From assembly GCF_001856685.1 (NCBI RefSeq), contig NZ_CP017812.1, positions 1,550,001 to 1,614,000 on the forward strand: DNA of 64,000 nt, given 5' to 3'. Shown here piece by piece: positions 39,263 to 48,162 of the stretch. The stretch is from Boudabousia tangfeifanii (GTDB lineage: Bacteria > Actinomycetota > Actinomycetes > Actinomycetales > Actinomycetaceae). Below the pieces are notes generated by a model. The model worked only from the letters and a program-made list of their open reading frames with translations. It was not told where the DNA came from and searched no databases. Each line of letters begins with the position of its first letter. Position 1 is the stretch's first letter. Made by a program: the position numbers and the translations under genes.

Positions 39263-39348
39263 CCATCGATTCTGGCGGAAGCACCCGCAAGCAGTTGCTC
39301 GGGTTGCTGCGGCGTCAAGGAGCCAGATCTCTCAGCCGCTCTGGATGG
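39263..39348 (-). promoter_or_regulatory. SAM-I/SAM-IV clan riboswitch of metFE
   Basis: Read on the minus strand. P1 is CCATC (39344-39348) with GATGG (39263-39267). P2 is GCGGC/GCCGC (39335-39339 with 39309-39313), with opposed UGA/GAC bases suggesting a kink-turn. The conserved GCAACC is at 39302-39307. P3 is CCCG/CGGG (39300-39303 with 39284-39287), followed by GGTGC. A pseudoknot joins P2-loop TCTGGC (39322-39327) to GCCAGA (39271-39276). There is no P4 helix, so it is closer to SAM-IV or SAM-I/IV than classical SAM-I. The P1 3' strand overlaps the metF Shine-Dalgarno, implying that bound SAM blocks translation. Confidence 0.75.
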
Positions 39349-39480
39349 TTGCCTCATGCTAACACAAGAACACACTAAGGCACAAATTCAAAACGGGGTT
39401 TCAATACCCATAGCTTCAGTCTGGAAGTACCCGCTCACCCTCCCCCTAAAGGTCAAATCTCCAGCAACCTAAAATTAAAA

Positions 39481-39519
39481 AGTGGGACGAAAAACTCGAA
39501 TCTGAGTATTCGTCCCACT
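39481..39519 (-). terminator. Terminator of the LOG-family gene
   Basis: Arms 39481-39491 and 39509-39519 pair over 11 bp, with further inner pairing; a T-rich tract follows on the minus strand. Confidence 0.85.
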
Positions 39520-39547
39520 ATGCAGGAAATCCTAGTTTTTATCTGAC

Positions 39548-40294
39548 TTATTGCTGTTCGCGGTCCTTAGCGATTGCCGCTAAAACCGTTGCTACCGCCT
39601 CTTGAGGAGTATCAACCAACTGAAGTAGATCGTCCTCGTTATCACTAATCATGCCCGCTTGGAGCATCGTGGTACGAATCCACTCAAGCAAACCGCTCCA
39701 GTAGGCTTTGCCCACCAGCACGATCGGGAAGTGCCGTACCTTCTTGGTTTGCACTAAGGTGGTGGCTTCGAACAATTCGTCCAAAGTTCCAAAACCACCT
39801 GGCATCACAATAAAGCCAGAAGAATACTTTACGAACATGGTCTTACGAGCAAAGAAGTAGCGGAAGTTGATCCCTAAATCCACCCATTGGTTCATCCCTT
39901 GTTCGTGTGGCAGTTCAATCCCTAAACCGACAGAACGACCGCCACCTTCGAGGGCACCACGGTTAGCTGCTTCCATGACCCCAGGTCCCCCACCGGTAAT
40001 TACCGCATAGCCTGCTTGTGCCAAAAGCTTCCCCACTTCGCGAGCCTGCTGGTAGGATTCCTCTGTTTCTGGGGTACGGGCAGAGCCGAAGACTGACACT
40101 GCCGGACCAAGTTCTGCCAAAGCTCCGAAACCTTCAATGAACTCAGATTGGATGCGCATTACCCGCCAAGGGTCCGAATGCAACCATTCAGCATCGTCAC
40201 CAGTAGCCAACAAACGTTCATCGGTAGTTTGCTTGGGAATCATCTTCCCCCGCAGAATCGTGGGGCCTTTCAAATAAGCATCACGCTTTTCCAT
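39548..40294 (-). CDS. LOG-family (TIGR00730) Rossmann-fold protein
   Basis: 248 residues. SVFGSART, VITGGGPGVMEAANRGA and the signature PGGFGTLDELFE define the LOG family. Characterised members are cytokinin-riboside phosphoribohydrolases that release a base from nucleoside 5'-monophosphates; the bacterial TIGR00730 type is often mislabelled lysine decarboxylase. The actual nucleotide substrate is unknown. GGAG lies seven bases before the ATG. It is probably transcribed alone, or after dapE, which lies 89 bases upstream. Confidence 0.9.
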   Translation of the reverse strand: MEKRDAYLKGPTILRGKMIPKQTTDERLLATGDDAEWLHSDPWRVMRIQSEFIEGFGALAELGPAVSVFGSARTPETEESYQQAREVGKLLAQAGYAVITGGGPGVMEAANRGALEGGGRSVGLGIELPHEQGMNQWVDLGINFRYFFARKTMFVKYSSGFIVMPGGFGTLDELFEATTLVQTKKVRHFPIVLVGKAYWSGLLEWIRTTMLQAGMISDNEDDLLQLVDTPQEAVATVLAAIAKDREQQ

Positions 40295-40382
40295 TTGTCT
40301 GCTCCTTTCCGAAGCTCAAACACCAACCTTGGTGCGGGCAGAACCCTAGTTAAATAATTCTGTCAGGATTTAGATAGTTTTG

Positions 40383-41474
40383 CTAGCTCAACCAGTTACG
40401 TAGCACTGCTTCGCAATGCTCTAATTGCGAAACCGGACAGGCCTCTTCGTCGGTGTGGCACAGCATAGGGTCACCTGGTGCGAAATTTACGGCAGGAACC
40501 CCCAGTTGACTAAAACGAGAGACATCGGTCCAGCCATACTTTGGGCCAACCAATCCCCCGGCTTTTTCAACCTCTGACACAAATTCTTGCGCTAGTGGCG
40601 CGTCTAGGCCCGGTCTGGCGCCCTCGGAAAGGTCTTCAAGTTCCAAGTCGTACTCGAAATCCGCCAACCAATCCTGCAATCTCGCTAGTGCAGTTTGTCC
40701 GTCACATGCAGGGGCAAATCGATAGTTAACTGTCACGACGCATTCATCTGGAATCGAGTTCTTGGCAATACCGCCAGTAATCCACACTACCGACAAGGAT
40801 TCACGGTATTCCAGCCCATCAACCATCACCGGAGGCAAATCAACTTGTTCGATTCGATTGATTAGCCGAGCAGCTTTATGAATGGCATTATCACCTTTCC
40901 AAGCTCGGGCCGAATGAGCCGCCTTACCCCGAACTTTTAAGCGAACACGCAAAGTTCCGTTGCAACCGCCCTCGAGATTTCCAGCAGTCGGTTCACCCAA
41001 AATGGCAAAATCCGCTGCCATTAGCTCCGGACGACTCTGACTTAACTTTCCGAGGCCGTTTTTCTCGGCTTCTACTTCCTCATGGTCATAGAAAATGTAG
41101 GTGATATCGTACTTCGGTTCAGTTAAGGTTTTGGCCAAATACGCAAAAGTAGCTAGGCCACTCTTCATGTCCACGCTGCCGCGGCCCCACAAATGGGTCT
41201 CGCCCTCGATTTGCCGCCACTGTGCTGGCACGTTATTGGTATTTTCGCTGATCGGCACAGTGTCGGTATGCCCCGCTAAAACTACTCGTTTTTCCCTGCC
41301 CAAATTGGTGCGCGCAACTAGCACCTGCCCCACCTTGGTCATCTCCAAATGATTAGTATCTGCTAGATACTTTTCCAAGAATTCGGTAATTTCAGCTTCT
41401 TCGTCCGAAACTGAGCGAATCGAGACGAGGTCAAAGGCTAGTTTTGCTAAATCGTTGTCAGTGGTCAAAACCAT
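40383..41474 (-). CDS. dapE: Succinyl-diaminopimelate desuccinylase
   Basis: About 363 residues of the M20 metallopeptidase family. Zinc ligands and catalytic residues are visible in LAGHTDTVP, GRGSVDMKSGLA, the YDHEEVEAEKNGLG glutamates and LGEPTAG, plus HTDEEACPV near the C-terminus. GCNGTLRVRLKVRGKAAHSAR begins the dimerisation lid. DapE releases L,L-diaminopimelate for lysine and peptidoglycan synthesis. A GTG precedes the ATG by one codon, so the exact start is uncertain. The upstream lipoprotein gene ends ten bases before it, suggesting a two-gene unit. Confidence 0.9.
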   Translation of the reverse strand: MVLTTDNDLAKLAFDLVSIRSVSDEEAEITEFLEKYLADTNHLEMTKVGQVLVARTNLGREKRVVLAGHTDTVPISENTNNVPAQWRQIEGETHLWGRGSVDMKSGLATFAYLAKTLTEPKYDITYIFYDHEEVEAEKNGLGKLSQSRPELMAADFAILGEPTAGNLEGGCNGTLRVRLKVRGKAAHSARAWKGDNAIHKAARLINRIEQVDLPPVMVDGLEYRESLSVVWITGGIAKNSIPDECVVTVNYRFAPACDGQTALARLQDWLADFEYDLELEDLSEGARPGLDAPLAQEFVSEVEKAGGLVGPKYGWTDVSRFSQLGVPAVNFAPGDPMLCHTDEEACPVSQLEHCEAVLRNWLS

Positions 41475-41483
41475 CACCTGTCT

Positions 41484-42014
41484 TTACTTACGAAATTCCA
41501 ATAGACGCCAAGCTCCGATGGAATCAGGAGCAAACTCGATAGTTACTTTCGCAGGCAGAGTCTGAACCGGAACTACCAGTCGCGTTAATCCACTGCCATC
41601 ACCTTTTAGTTCTTTAGGTTCCTCTTGGTTGAGAGTCAACTTCGCCTGGCCTTCCCCCACAAATTCCAAAACCACCGCGGTAGTTTGAGCATCTTGGGCG
41701 AAATCGAAAGTAGTTGGAGTTACGCTTTGAACCAGCTTGATTTCCTTGGGCACCACGTTACTACCCTCAGCCAGATTCATATTGACTGGTTCCTCAGCTA
41801 AGGTTTTTCGCATCTTAGCGATCTTCCCTAAAGTTTTTTGAACGTCATCAACATCCGATTTGGCCGCTTCTTTCGGAGTTTGTTTTACTGCCGGATAAAA
41901 ATCGTTTTTCCCGATGTCTTCACAACCTGCTAGGCCAAAGGCAGCAGAACCAACTAGCAATACGGTGAGGGCAACACGACCAGCTTTTCGTGGCCGGTTT
42001 AGACCTTGTTTCAT
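41484..42014 (-). CDS. Putative lipoprotein of unknown function
   Basis: 176 residues from ATG 42014 (GGAG five bases upstream); a longer in-frame start lacks a binding site. The signal peptide has RKAGR then a hydrophobic run and lipobox LAGC, so the mature protein should be lipid-anchored outside the membrane. The mature part starts Lys/Asp-rich, then shows a beta-rich region with many Val/Leu. I recognise no family. It directly precedes dapE, ten bases apart. Confidence 0.78.
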   Translation of the reverse strand: MKQGLNRPRKAGRVALTVLLVGSAAFGLAGCEDIGKNDFYPAVKQTPKEAAKSDVDDVQKTLGKIAKMRKTLAEEPVNMNLAEGSNVVPKEIKLVQSVTPTTFDFAQDAQTTAVVLEFVGEGQAKLTLNQEEPKELKGDGSGLTRLVVPVQTLPAKVTIEFAPDSIGAWRLLEFRK

Positions 42015-42209
42015 CTCTACTCCAGTTAAAGCAAAATATTCTGTTCCCATATTAGCAGGACAAGATGAGGTCACAGTGAGCTTAGCGCAGGGTGGAATCT
42101 TAGCGTTTAGCTTAGGTTTCTAACGATTTATTGGGATAATGAATCATCTGTTATTTGGTCTCATTCCATCCATTTTGGATTCTGAGAAAGAAAGACAAGG
42201 AGGCCCTAG

Positions 42210-43949
42210 GTGGCTAACAAGATTGATGAAAAAGCAATCGAAACTTGGATTGCCGGCGAAGTCGATGCTGACGATCGTCAGACTCTAACCGATATGCTTG
42301 CGGCCGCAAAGAGTGGTGATGAGGCAGCTGCGACGGAACTGGCTGACGCCTTTAGCGGTGAGTTAACTTTCGGCACTGCCGGTTTACGTGGCCGCTTAGG
42401 CGCTGGCCCTAACCGGATGAACCGCTCTGTAGTAGTTCGAGCAGCCGCCGGCCTTTGCGCCTATTTGGCCGAAACAGTTGGACCAGATTTTGAAATTGTA
42501 GTCGGCTATGACGCTCGATATGGTTCAGCTCAGTTTGCCAAGGACACCTGTGCAGTTGCGACTGCGATGGGCGGTAGGGCACTCTTGCTGCCTCGGGCGC
42601 TCCCCACCCCGGTGACTGCCTATGCTTTGAAATATATGGGTTCAGATGCGGCTGTCATGGTTACTGCCTCCCACAATCCTCCCAAGGACAATGGCTACAA
42701 GGTTTACCTCGGAGGGCGGGCAGTTTCTGGCAGTGGTCAGGGCGCCCAGATTGTGCCACCAGCCGATAAAGAGATCTATGCCAAGATTCAGGCAGCTCCC
42801 GCAGCTAACCAAATTCCCCTAGCCGAGGACGGCTGGCGAGTACTAGGTGAAGATATTGTTGAATCTTATATTGCCCAAGCAGTTTCCTTAGCTGCCCCGG
42901 GACCAAAGGATCTCAAGATCGTTTTGACCTCCATGCACGGTGTGGGCGGAGAACCAGCAATGGCTGCTCTGCACCAAGCTGGTTTTACTCAGGTTGAAGT
43001 GGTCCCAGAACAGCATGAACCAGACCCTGATTTCCCCACGGTTTCCTTCCCTAACCCTGAGGAGCCAGGCGCCCTCGACCTCGCCCTTGCGTTGGCAGCA
43101 AAAACTGATGCGGACTTAGTGCTGGCCAATGATCCAGATGCTGACCGTTGCAGCGCCGCGATTAAGGACGTGGATAACCCAGGTCAGTGGCGTCAGCTGA
43201 CTGGCGATGAAATCGGCTCCCTTTTGGGCTGGCAAGCAGCAGAGTTCTACGCTGAAAATGCCGCCCAGGCAAAAGAAGATGACCTTCACCCATTTGCCCC
43301 AGCAGCGGTTGGCACCTTAGCTTGTTCAATCGTTTCGTCTCGACTTTTGAGTCAAATCGCCAAGTCTCATGACATGAACTTTGCTGCTACCCTAACTGGT
43401 TTTAAGTGGATCTCTCGCGCCGAGAACCTAGTTTTCGGTTACGAAGAAGCAATCGGTTTCTGTGTTGATCCATCTCATGTACGCGACAAGGACGGTATCA
43501 GTGCCTGTCTGCGTCTGGCTTCGTTAGCCCAAGTCCTCAAACGTGAAGGCCGCACCTTGCAAGATCTACTAGATGATCTGGCTCGCGAACATGGTTTGTA
43601 TGCCACCGCCCCGCTTTCGATCCGAGTTGAGGATTTGAGCTTGATTGCCAAGGGAATGAAGAATCTTCGCGAAAACGGTCCAAAGACCTTAGCCGGTTCT
43701 AAAGTAGTTGAATACTTCGACCTCGTTAATGGTTACCAAGGCCTACCCGGCACTGATGGTTTACTATTCCGCACCGAGGACAACGACCGAGTGATTGCTC
43801 GCCCATCGGGTACCGAGCCCAAGCTAAAGTGCTACTTGGAAGTCGTAATGCCAGTTAAGGCCGACGATGACCTGTCACAGGTACGTAAAGCTGGTGCAGC
43901 TCGTTTGGACCAGATTAAACAGGATATGCGTTCTGCCCTAGGTATCTAG
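42210..43949 (+). CDS. Phosphohexomutase (phosphoglucomutase/phosphomannomutase family)
   Basis: 579 residues from a GTG with AAGGAGG upstream. The family's four domains are visible: FGTAGLRGRLGAGPNRMN at the start, the catalytic phosphoserine loop MVTASHNPPKDNGYKVY, the metal loop NDPDADRC and the sugar-binding GYEEAIGF, ending in the phosphate-binding RPSGTEPKLK. The length and the NPPKDNGYKVY form place it with the PgcA/Pgm2-like mutases. It interconverts hexose 1- and 6-phosphates; whether glucose, mannose or pentose is preferred is not decidable here. It may also handle ribose phosphates from the nearby nucleoside catabolic genes. It is monocistronic with its own terminator. Confidence 0.92.
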   Translation: MANKIDEKAIETWIAGEVDADDRQTLTDMLAAAKSGDEAAATELADAFSGELTFGTAGLRGRLGAGPNRMNRSVVVRAAAGLCAYLAETVGPDFEIVVGYDARYGSAQFAKDTCAVATAMGGRALLLPRALPTPVTAYALKYMGSDAAVMVTASHNPPKDNGYKVYLGGRAVSGSGQGAQIVPPADKEIYAKIQAAPAANQIPLAEDGWRVLGEDIVESYIAQAVSLAAPGPKDLKIVLTSMHGVGGEPAMAALHQAGFTQVEVVPEQHEPDPDFPTVSFPNPEEPGALDLALALAAKTDADLVLANDPDADRCSAAIKDVDNPGQWRQLTGDEIGSLLGWQAAEFYAENAAQAKEDDLHPFAPAAVGTLACSIVSSRLLSQIAKSHDMNFAATLTGFKWISRAENLVFGYEEAIGFCVDPSHVRDKDGISACLRLASLAQVLKREGRTLQDLLDDLAREHGLYATAPLSIRVEDLSLIAKGMKNLRENGPKTLAGSKVVEYFDLVNGYQGLPGTDGLLFRTEDNDRVIARPSGTEPKLKCYLEVVMPVKADDDLSQVRKAGAARLDQIKQDMRSALGI

Positions 43950-43959
43950 TCTAAGTGCT

Positions 43960-44004
43960 TTGGCGCCCCAGAAATCTTTATCCATCAAGTTTCTGGGGCG
44001 CCAA
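43960..44004 (+). terminator. Terminator of the phosphohexomutase gene
   Basis: A 15-bp perfect stem (43960-43974 with 43990-44004) with a 15-base loop. Confidence 0.8.
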
Positions 44005-44127
44005 TCGCTATTCTCCAAAGCAAAGAAGAATCATTGAATATTCAAGGGCAACTAGCGCTTAACGCCTTACTCTAAGCGCCTGCCGTCAAAAGTTACCCTT
44101 GTCTTTTTCTTGCCGTTAACCTGAGTG

Positions 44128-44157
44128 AAGGTGGGAAGAAGCTTTCCTTCCCACCTT
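44128..44157 (-). terminator. Terminator of the ClC gene
   Basis: An 11-bp stem (44128-44138 with 44147-44157) located 26 bases beyond the stop codon at 44183. Confidence 0.75.
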
Positions 44158-44182
44158 CCGATTCAGTCTAGGTTGATAACTG

Positions 44183-45646
44183 TTAATTATCTTCCTGGCG
44201 TTCCTTCTTCTGCGCGGCTTTTCGCACTTGCTGGGCGCGGGCGCCCGAACGATTAACTTTCTGACCCGAAGAAGTCTTTCGGGTTATCCCCCGCCCGACT
44301 TGTCTTGCCGCTGAGGGTATGTAATGCACGTATTCTCGGAACTTACCAAGGTTTAGAGACTTTTCGTACCGGTGTGACAACTGGTCGTAAATCGGCTCGC
44401 ACTTGAGCACAGTTGCAATCAACATGCTGATTGCGCAAGCCCCAAGCATAGGAGGCAGCATAGTGGGGTTGCCGGTCATTTCAGTAACCAAGATTAGACC
44501 GGTAACAGGAGCACGGACAGTCGCGGCAAAGAACGCTGCCATCCCAACCATGGCTAAGGCTTTGACCGAGGGCGGATTGCCAGGCTGGAGCTGTTCGGCT
44601 ACTAGGCCAACAATCTCCCCGGCGGTAGTCCCAATCACCAGCATGGGAGCGAAAAGACCGCCCGGGGTAGCTGCCGCATAGCAGATAGGCCCTAGGATGA
44701 AGCGAATGAAGAAAATTCCCAGAACAAAAAGCAGGGTACCGTGTCCCCAAAGAGCTTCCTGGGTAAGGTTGTCACCGCCGCCAACAAGCTCTGGCGCAAA
44801 CCAACCAATCAGGGCAATCACGACTGCCACCGAACCAGCACGGATCCATACTGGGAGGTCTAGAGTGTCCATGAACTTAAGGCAGAACATAACGTAGTTA
44901 TTGTAGATAACTCCGATAAAACCGCAGACAATGCCAACGGCTACTACCCATGGGATATGCAAGTGTTGGGGGTTTGGAATCGCTCCAATTTTAAAGTCCG
45001 TCCCGTCGCCGACAAGCAAAGTCGAGGTAAGGAAGCCGCAGCTCGAGGCGGTCAAGGTCGCTAAAGAGGTTCGAATATCAAACTTCTTAACCAGTTCTTC
45101 CAAGATGAAAACGCCACCGGCGATCGGGGCATTGAATGCGGTTGCCAGACCGGCAGCAGCACCCGCACCGACTAAGACTCTAAGATCTTCTTTACTTAAA
45201 TGGAAGATTTTGTTAAGAGTAACTGCGACAGATCCACCCATTTGAACTAGCGGACCTTCGCGACCAAGCATCATGCCAGAGCCAATCGCTAGAATCCCGC
45301 CCATGAACTTTACTGGCAAGATGCGCGAGCGCCCGGGCGAAATATGTCCGGCTACTACTGATTCAACTCGAGGAATACCGCTGCCTTCGGCATGGGGTTC
45401 AACATAGCGAACCAAAGCGGCAGCTAGCACGATTGAGATTACAGACACAACGAAGTAAATGGTGAAACCACCAAAGTCAATCTCTGCAGCCCAATCTGCC
45501 GCGAAGAGTCGGAACTCAGACGCTAGGTGAAGACAAATTCGGAAAGTTGCCGCAACAATCCCAGTAAATAACCCAACCAGTGCTGCAATTGCAGTCAAAA
45601 GAAAGAGGTCTAGTGTTGCCGCGGAGGGGGCGTGGCGAAATTTCAC
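44183..45646 (-). CDS. ClC-family chloride channel/transporter
   Basis: 487 residues from GTG 45646 (AAAGGA eight bases upstream; a TTG two codons earlier is too close). About ten hydrophobic helices carry the three ClC selectivity motifs: GSGIPRV, GREGPLV with the gating glutamate, and GGLFAP. No cytoplasmic CBS domains are present; the C-terminus is a Lys/Arg-rich tail. The gating Glu is compatible with a Cl-/H+ exchanger as well as a channel. Such proteins help in acid or osmotic stress. It is monocistronic. Confidence 0.92.
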   Translation of the reverse strand: MKFRHAPSAATLDLFLLTAIAALVGLFTGIVAATFRICLHLASEFRLFAADWAAEIDFGGFTIYFVVSVISIVLAAALVRYVEPHAEGSGIPRVESVVAGHISPGRSRILPVKFMGGILAIGSGMMLGREGPLVQMGGSVAVTLNKIFHLSKEDLRVLVGAGAAAGLATAFNAPIAGGVFILEELVKKFDIRTSLATLTASSCGFLTSTLLVGDGTDFKIGAIPNPQHLHIPWVVAVGIVCGFIGVIYNNYVMFCLKFMDTLDLPVWIRAGSVAVVIALIGWFAPELVGGGDNLTQEALWGHGTLLFVLGIFFIRFILGPICYAAATPGGLFAPMLVIGTTAGEIVGLVAEQLQPGNPPSVKALAMVGMAAFFAATVRAPVTGLILVTEMTGNPTMLPPMLGACAISMLIATVLKCEPIYDQLSHRYEKSLNLGKFREYVHYIPSAARQVGRGITRKTSSGQKVNRSGARAQQVRKAAQKKERQEDN

Positions 45647-45685
45647 ACCCAAGATCCTTTCTGCTTAGAAGCCGGTTGGGACTAG

Positions 45686-46339
45686 TTAGTTACCTGCTAG
45701 TTCAGCCAAGATTTTAGCCGAGGCCGACAATCCCAATCGATTTGCTCCTGCAGAAACCATTTCCAAGGCAGATTCTGCGGTACGAATCCCACCTGAAGCT
45801 TTCACGCCCATCTGCGAGCCCACGGTTTCGCGCATTAACTTAACAGCATGTACCGAGGCGCCACCTGCTGGGTGGAAACCGGTAGAAGTTTTCACAAAGT
45901 CCGCACCAGCCGCTTTGGCCGCTTCACAGCAACCGACGATCTGGGCATCATCCAAGGCAGCAGATTCGATGATGACCTTCAAAACATTGGTACCAACTGC
46001 TGCTTTCACGGCAGCAATTTCAGCTTGTACCAAGTCAAAGCGTCCCTCGAATACCTGTCGCAAGTTGACGACCATATCGACTTCATCGGCTCCCTTAGCG
46101 ATAGAATCAGCAGCTTCTGCCACTTTAACTAGCGCCGCGTGCGCCCCCGAAGGGAAACCACAAACAGTTGCTAAGTGCAGCTGCGGAGGAACGACTACTG
46201 GTAGCTGATTAGGGCTAACACAGACCGAGTAGCAACCGAGCTTTGCGCCCTCGGCCACCAATTCTTGGACCTGAGCAGCAGTTGCAGTGGGGGCCAAAAG
46301 TGTGTGATCAATCAGGGCGGCAAGTTCAGCAGCGTTCAC
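45686..46339 (-). CDS. deoC: Deoxyribose-phosphate aldolase
   Basis: 217 residues, a class I aldolase TIM barrel. [10 protein letters not shown] at the N-terminus, [18 protein letters not shown], the LKVIIESA strand and the Schiff-base lysine in DFVKTSTGF are present, with VKASGGIRT near the end. It splits 2-deoxyribose 5-phosphate into acetaldehyde and glyceraldehyde 3-phosphate, the last step of deoxynucleoside breakdown. GTG start with GGAG six bases upstream. It lies downstream of putP and the deoA/cdd/nup cluster on the same strand. Confidence 0.95.
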   Translation of the reverse strand: MNAAELAALIDHTLLAPTATAAQVQELVAEGAKLGCYSVCVSPNQLPVVVPPQLHLATVCGFPSGAHAALVKVAEAADSIAKGADEVDMVVNLRQVFEGRFDLVQAEIAAVKAAVGTNVLKVIIESAALDDAQIVGCCEAAKAAGADFVKTSTGFHPAGGASVHAVKLMRETVGSQMGVKASGGIRTAESALEMVSAGANRLGLSASAKILAELAGN

Positions 46340-46422
46340 GGTATTCTCCTATCGATGTGCAGTTCCGCCTAGATTTTACTCTGATTAGCGGAAAAATGAC
46401 ACCCTTTTGGGGGCTAAGCGCC

Positions 46423-47922
46423 TCACTTTTCGGCAAATTTAGCGGCAGCTAAACGGTTACCTTCATCGAATAGTTCATCCATCTTCGCATTTGGACGATA
46501 GGTGAGCTTTGAAACGACCATGGCGATCACTAGGTTGACGATGAAGCCTGGCAAAATTTCGTAGATGTCGAAGATGCCACCAGTTAGCTGTTTCCAGACA
46601 ATCACGGTGATTGCCCCGCCAACCATGCCCGCAATCGCACCGGTGGACGAAAGCTTGCGCCAGTAGAGGGAAAGAATGATGGTCGGACCAAATGAGGCCC
46701 CGAACCCTGCCCAAGCAAAGGCTACAAGCAACAAAATGGTGTCGGATGGATTCCAGGCAAGTAGCATTGCCACCATAGCCACAATGAAGACGGCGACGCG
46801 GCCGATAATCACACCATAGTTACCCGAGAGATCTTTCTTGGTAAATACGCGATAGATATCTTCTACTAGGGCTGAGGAGGTCACGAGCAACTGGCTAGAA
46901 ATGGTGGACATAATCGCGGCTAGAATCGCGGCCAACATAAAACCAGCGATTAGTGGGTGGAACAATAGCTGACCGAGGGCGATAAACACGGTTTCAGCAT
47001 TTTCTAGATTGTTTCCTTTAGCGGTGTAGGTGGCGATGCCAACTAGAGCAGTCATGCCTGCCCCAACGACGGCTAGGAGCATCCAGCCAATGCCGATCCG
47101 ACGCCCAGCGATTGCTTCTTGCGGGTTACGCAAAGCCATAAAACGCACCAAGATGTGGGGCTGTCCGAAATAGCCTAGCCCCCATGCCAACGAGGAAATA
47201 ACCCCAACCGCAGTGGCGCCGGCAGTAAAGGAAAGCAAATCTGGGTTTACCGAAGTTACTGCGTTGAATAGGTTGTTTACTCCCCCAAGTTCAATAATGC
47301 CTACCAGCGGCACCATTACTAGCGCAGTAACCATCATGATGCCCTGTACCAAGTCAGTCCACGATACTGCCAAGAAGCCACCAACCATGGTGTAGAGCAA
47401 GGTAATGAAAGCAACGAGTACCAGCCCTAGACGGTAGTCTAAACCGAAGGAAGACTCGAAGAAAACGCCGCCAGAAACCATGCCCGAAGAAACGTAGAAA
47501 GTGAAGAACAACAGAATAATAATGCCGGAAGTAATCCGAATATAGTGTTTGCCTTCTGCTAGTCGATTCGAAATGAAGGAAGGAATCGTAATCGCATTCG
47601 AAACCACTTCAGAATGGGCCCGCAAACGAGGAGCGATGTAACGCCAGTTAAGCCAAGCGCCGACCGTCAGACCGACCGCAATCCACATTTCTTGGACGCC
47701 AGAAACGAAGATAGCGCCCGGAAGCCCCATGAGCAGCCAGCCGGACATATCGGAAGCACCTGCCGAAAGAGCCGCAACTGCGGGACCAAGCCCACGGCCT
47801 CCAAGCATGTAGTCATCAAAGCTAACAGTCTTACGGTAAGCCCATAGACCAATCAAGACCATAGCGGTCAGGTAGACGACCATGGCGATCGCCTGGAAAA
47901 CCAGCGGTGAAAAGGTAAACAT
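46423..47922 (-). CDS. putP: Sodium/solute symporter, PutP-like
   Basis: 499 residues with about 13 membrane segments. SAGASDMSGWLLMGLPG in TM2 and the LGGRGLGP loop are typical of sodium/proline symporters of the SSS family. A later TISSQLLVTSSALVEDI is the conserved TM8-TM9 region that helps bind Na+. It most likely imports proline. It sits inside the nucleoside catabolic cluster between deoA and deoC, so a different substrate is possible. AAGGAG lies five bases before the ATG. Confidence 0.87.
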   Translation of the reverse strand: MFTFSPLVFQAIAMVVYLTAMVLIGLWAYRKTVSFDDYMLGGRGLGPAVAALSAGASDMSGWLLMGLPGAIFVSGVQEMWIAVGLTVGAWLNWRYIAPRLRAHSEVVSNAITIPSFISNRLAEGKHYIRITSGIIILLFFTFYVSSGMVSGGVFFESSFGLDYRLGLVLVAFITLLYTMVGGFLAVSWTDLVQGIMMVTALVMVPLVGIIELGGVNNLFNAVTSVNPDLLSFTAGATAVGVISSLAWGLGYFGQPHILVRFMALRNPQEAIAGRRIGIGWMLLAVVGAGMTALVGIATYTAKGNNLENAETVFIALGQLLFHPLIAGFMLAAILAAIMSTISSQLLVTSSALVEDIYRVFTKKDLSGNYGVIIGRVAVFIVAMVAMLLAWNPSDTILLLVAFAWAGFGASFGPTIILSLYWRKLSSTGAIAGMVGGAITVIVWKQLTGGIFDIYEILPGFIVNLVIAMVVSKLTYRPNAKMDELFDEGNRLAAAKFAEK

Positions 47923-48016
47923 GGAGGCTCCTTAAATGTGAAGGCGGGCACGATTTTAGAGTTACTATACCATATCTTAACTTTTTACCAACTACAAGAA
48001 ACCGCTTATTTGCAAG

Positions 48017-48077
48017 CAAAAGTCCCAAGTAGAAATATTTGCATCAAGAATGCTATATTATCTAGTTGGGACTTTTG
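48017..48077. repeat. Inverted repeat upstream of putP
   Basis: CAAAAGTCCCAA (48017-48028) pairs perfectly with its complement at 48066-48077 across a 37-base loop, extended by three pairs past one mismatch. A second imperfect stem joins 48086-48094 with 48128-48136. Together they may terminate deoA transcripts or act as a control region for putP. Confidence 0.5.
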
Positions 48078-48162
48078 TCGCACCTAGAGGGCTTAAATTA
48101 GAGTTCTTTTAACTATTCTCTTTAAAAAAGCTCTCTTTTCTGCCCATGTTAGTTAGCCAAAA

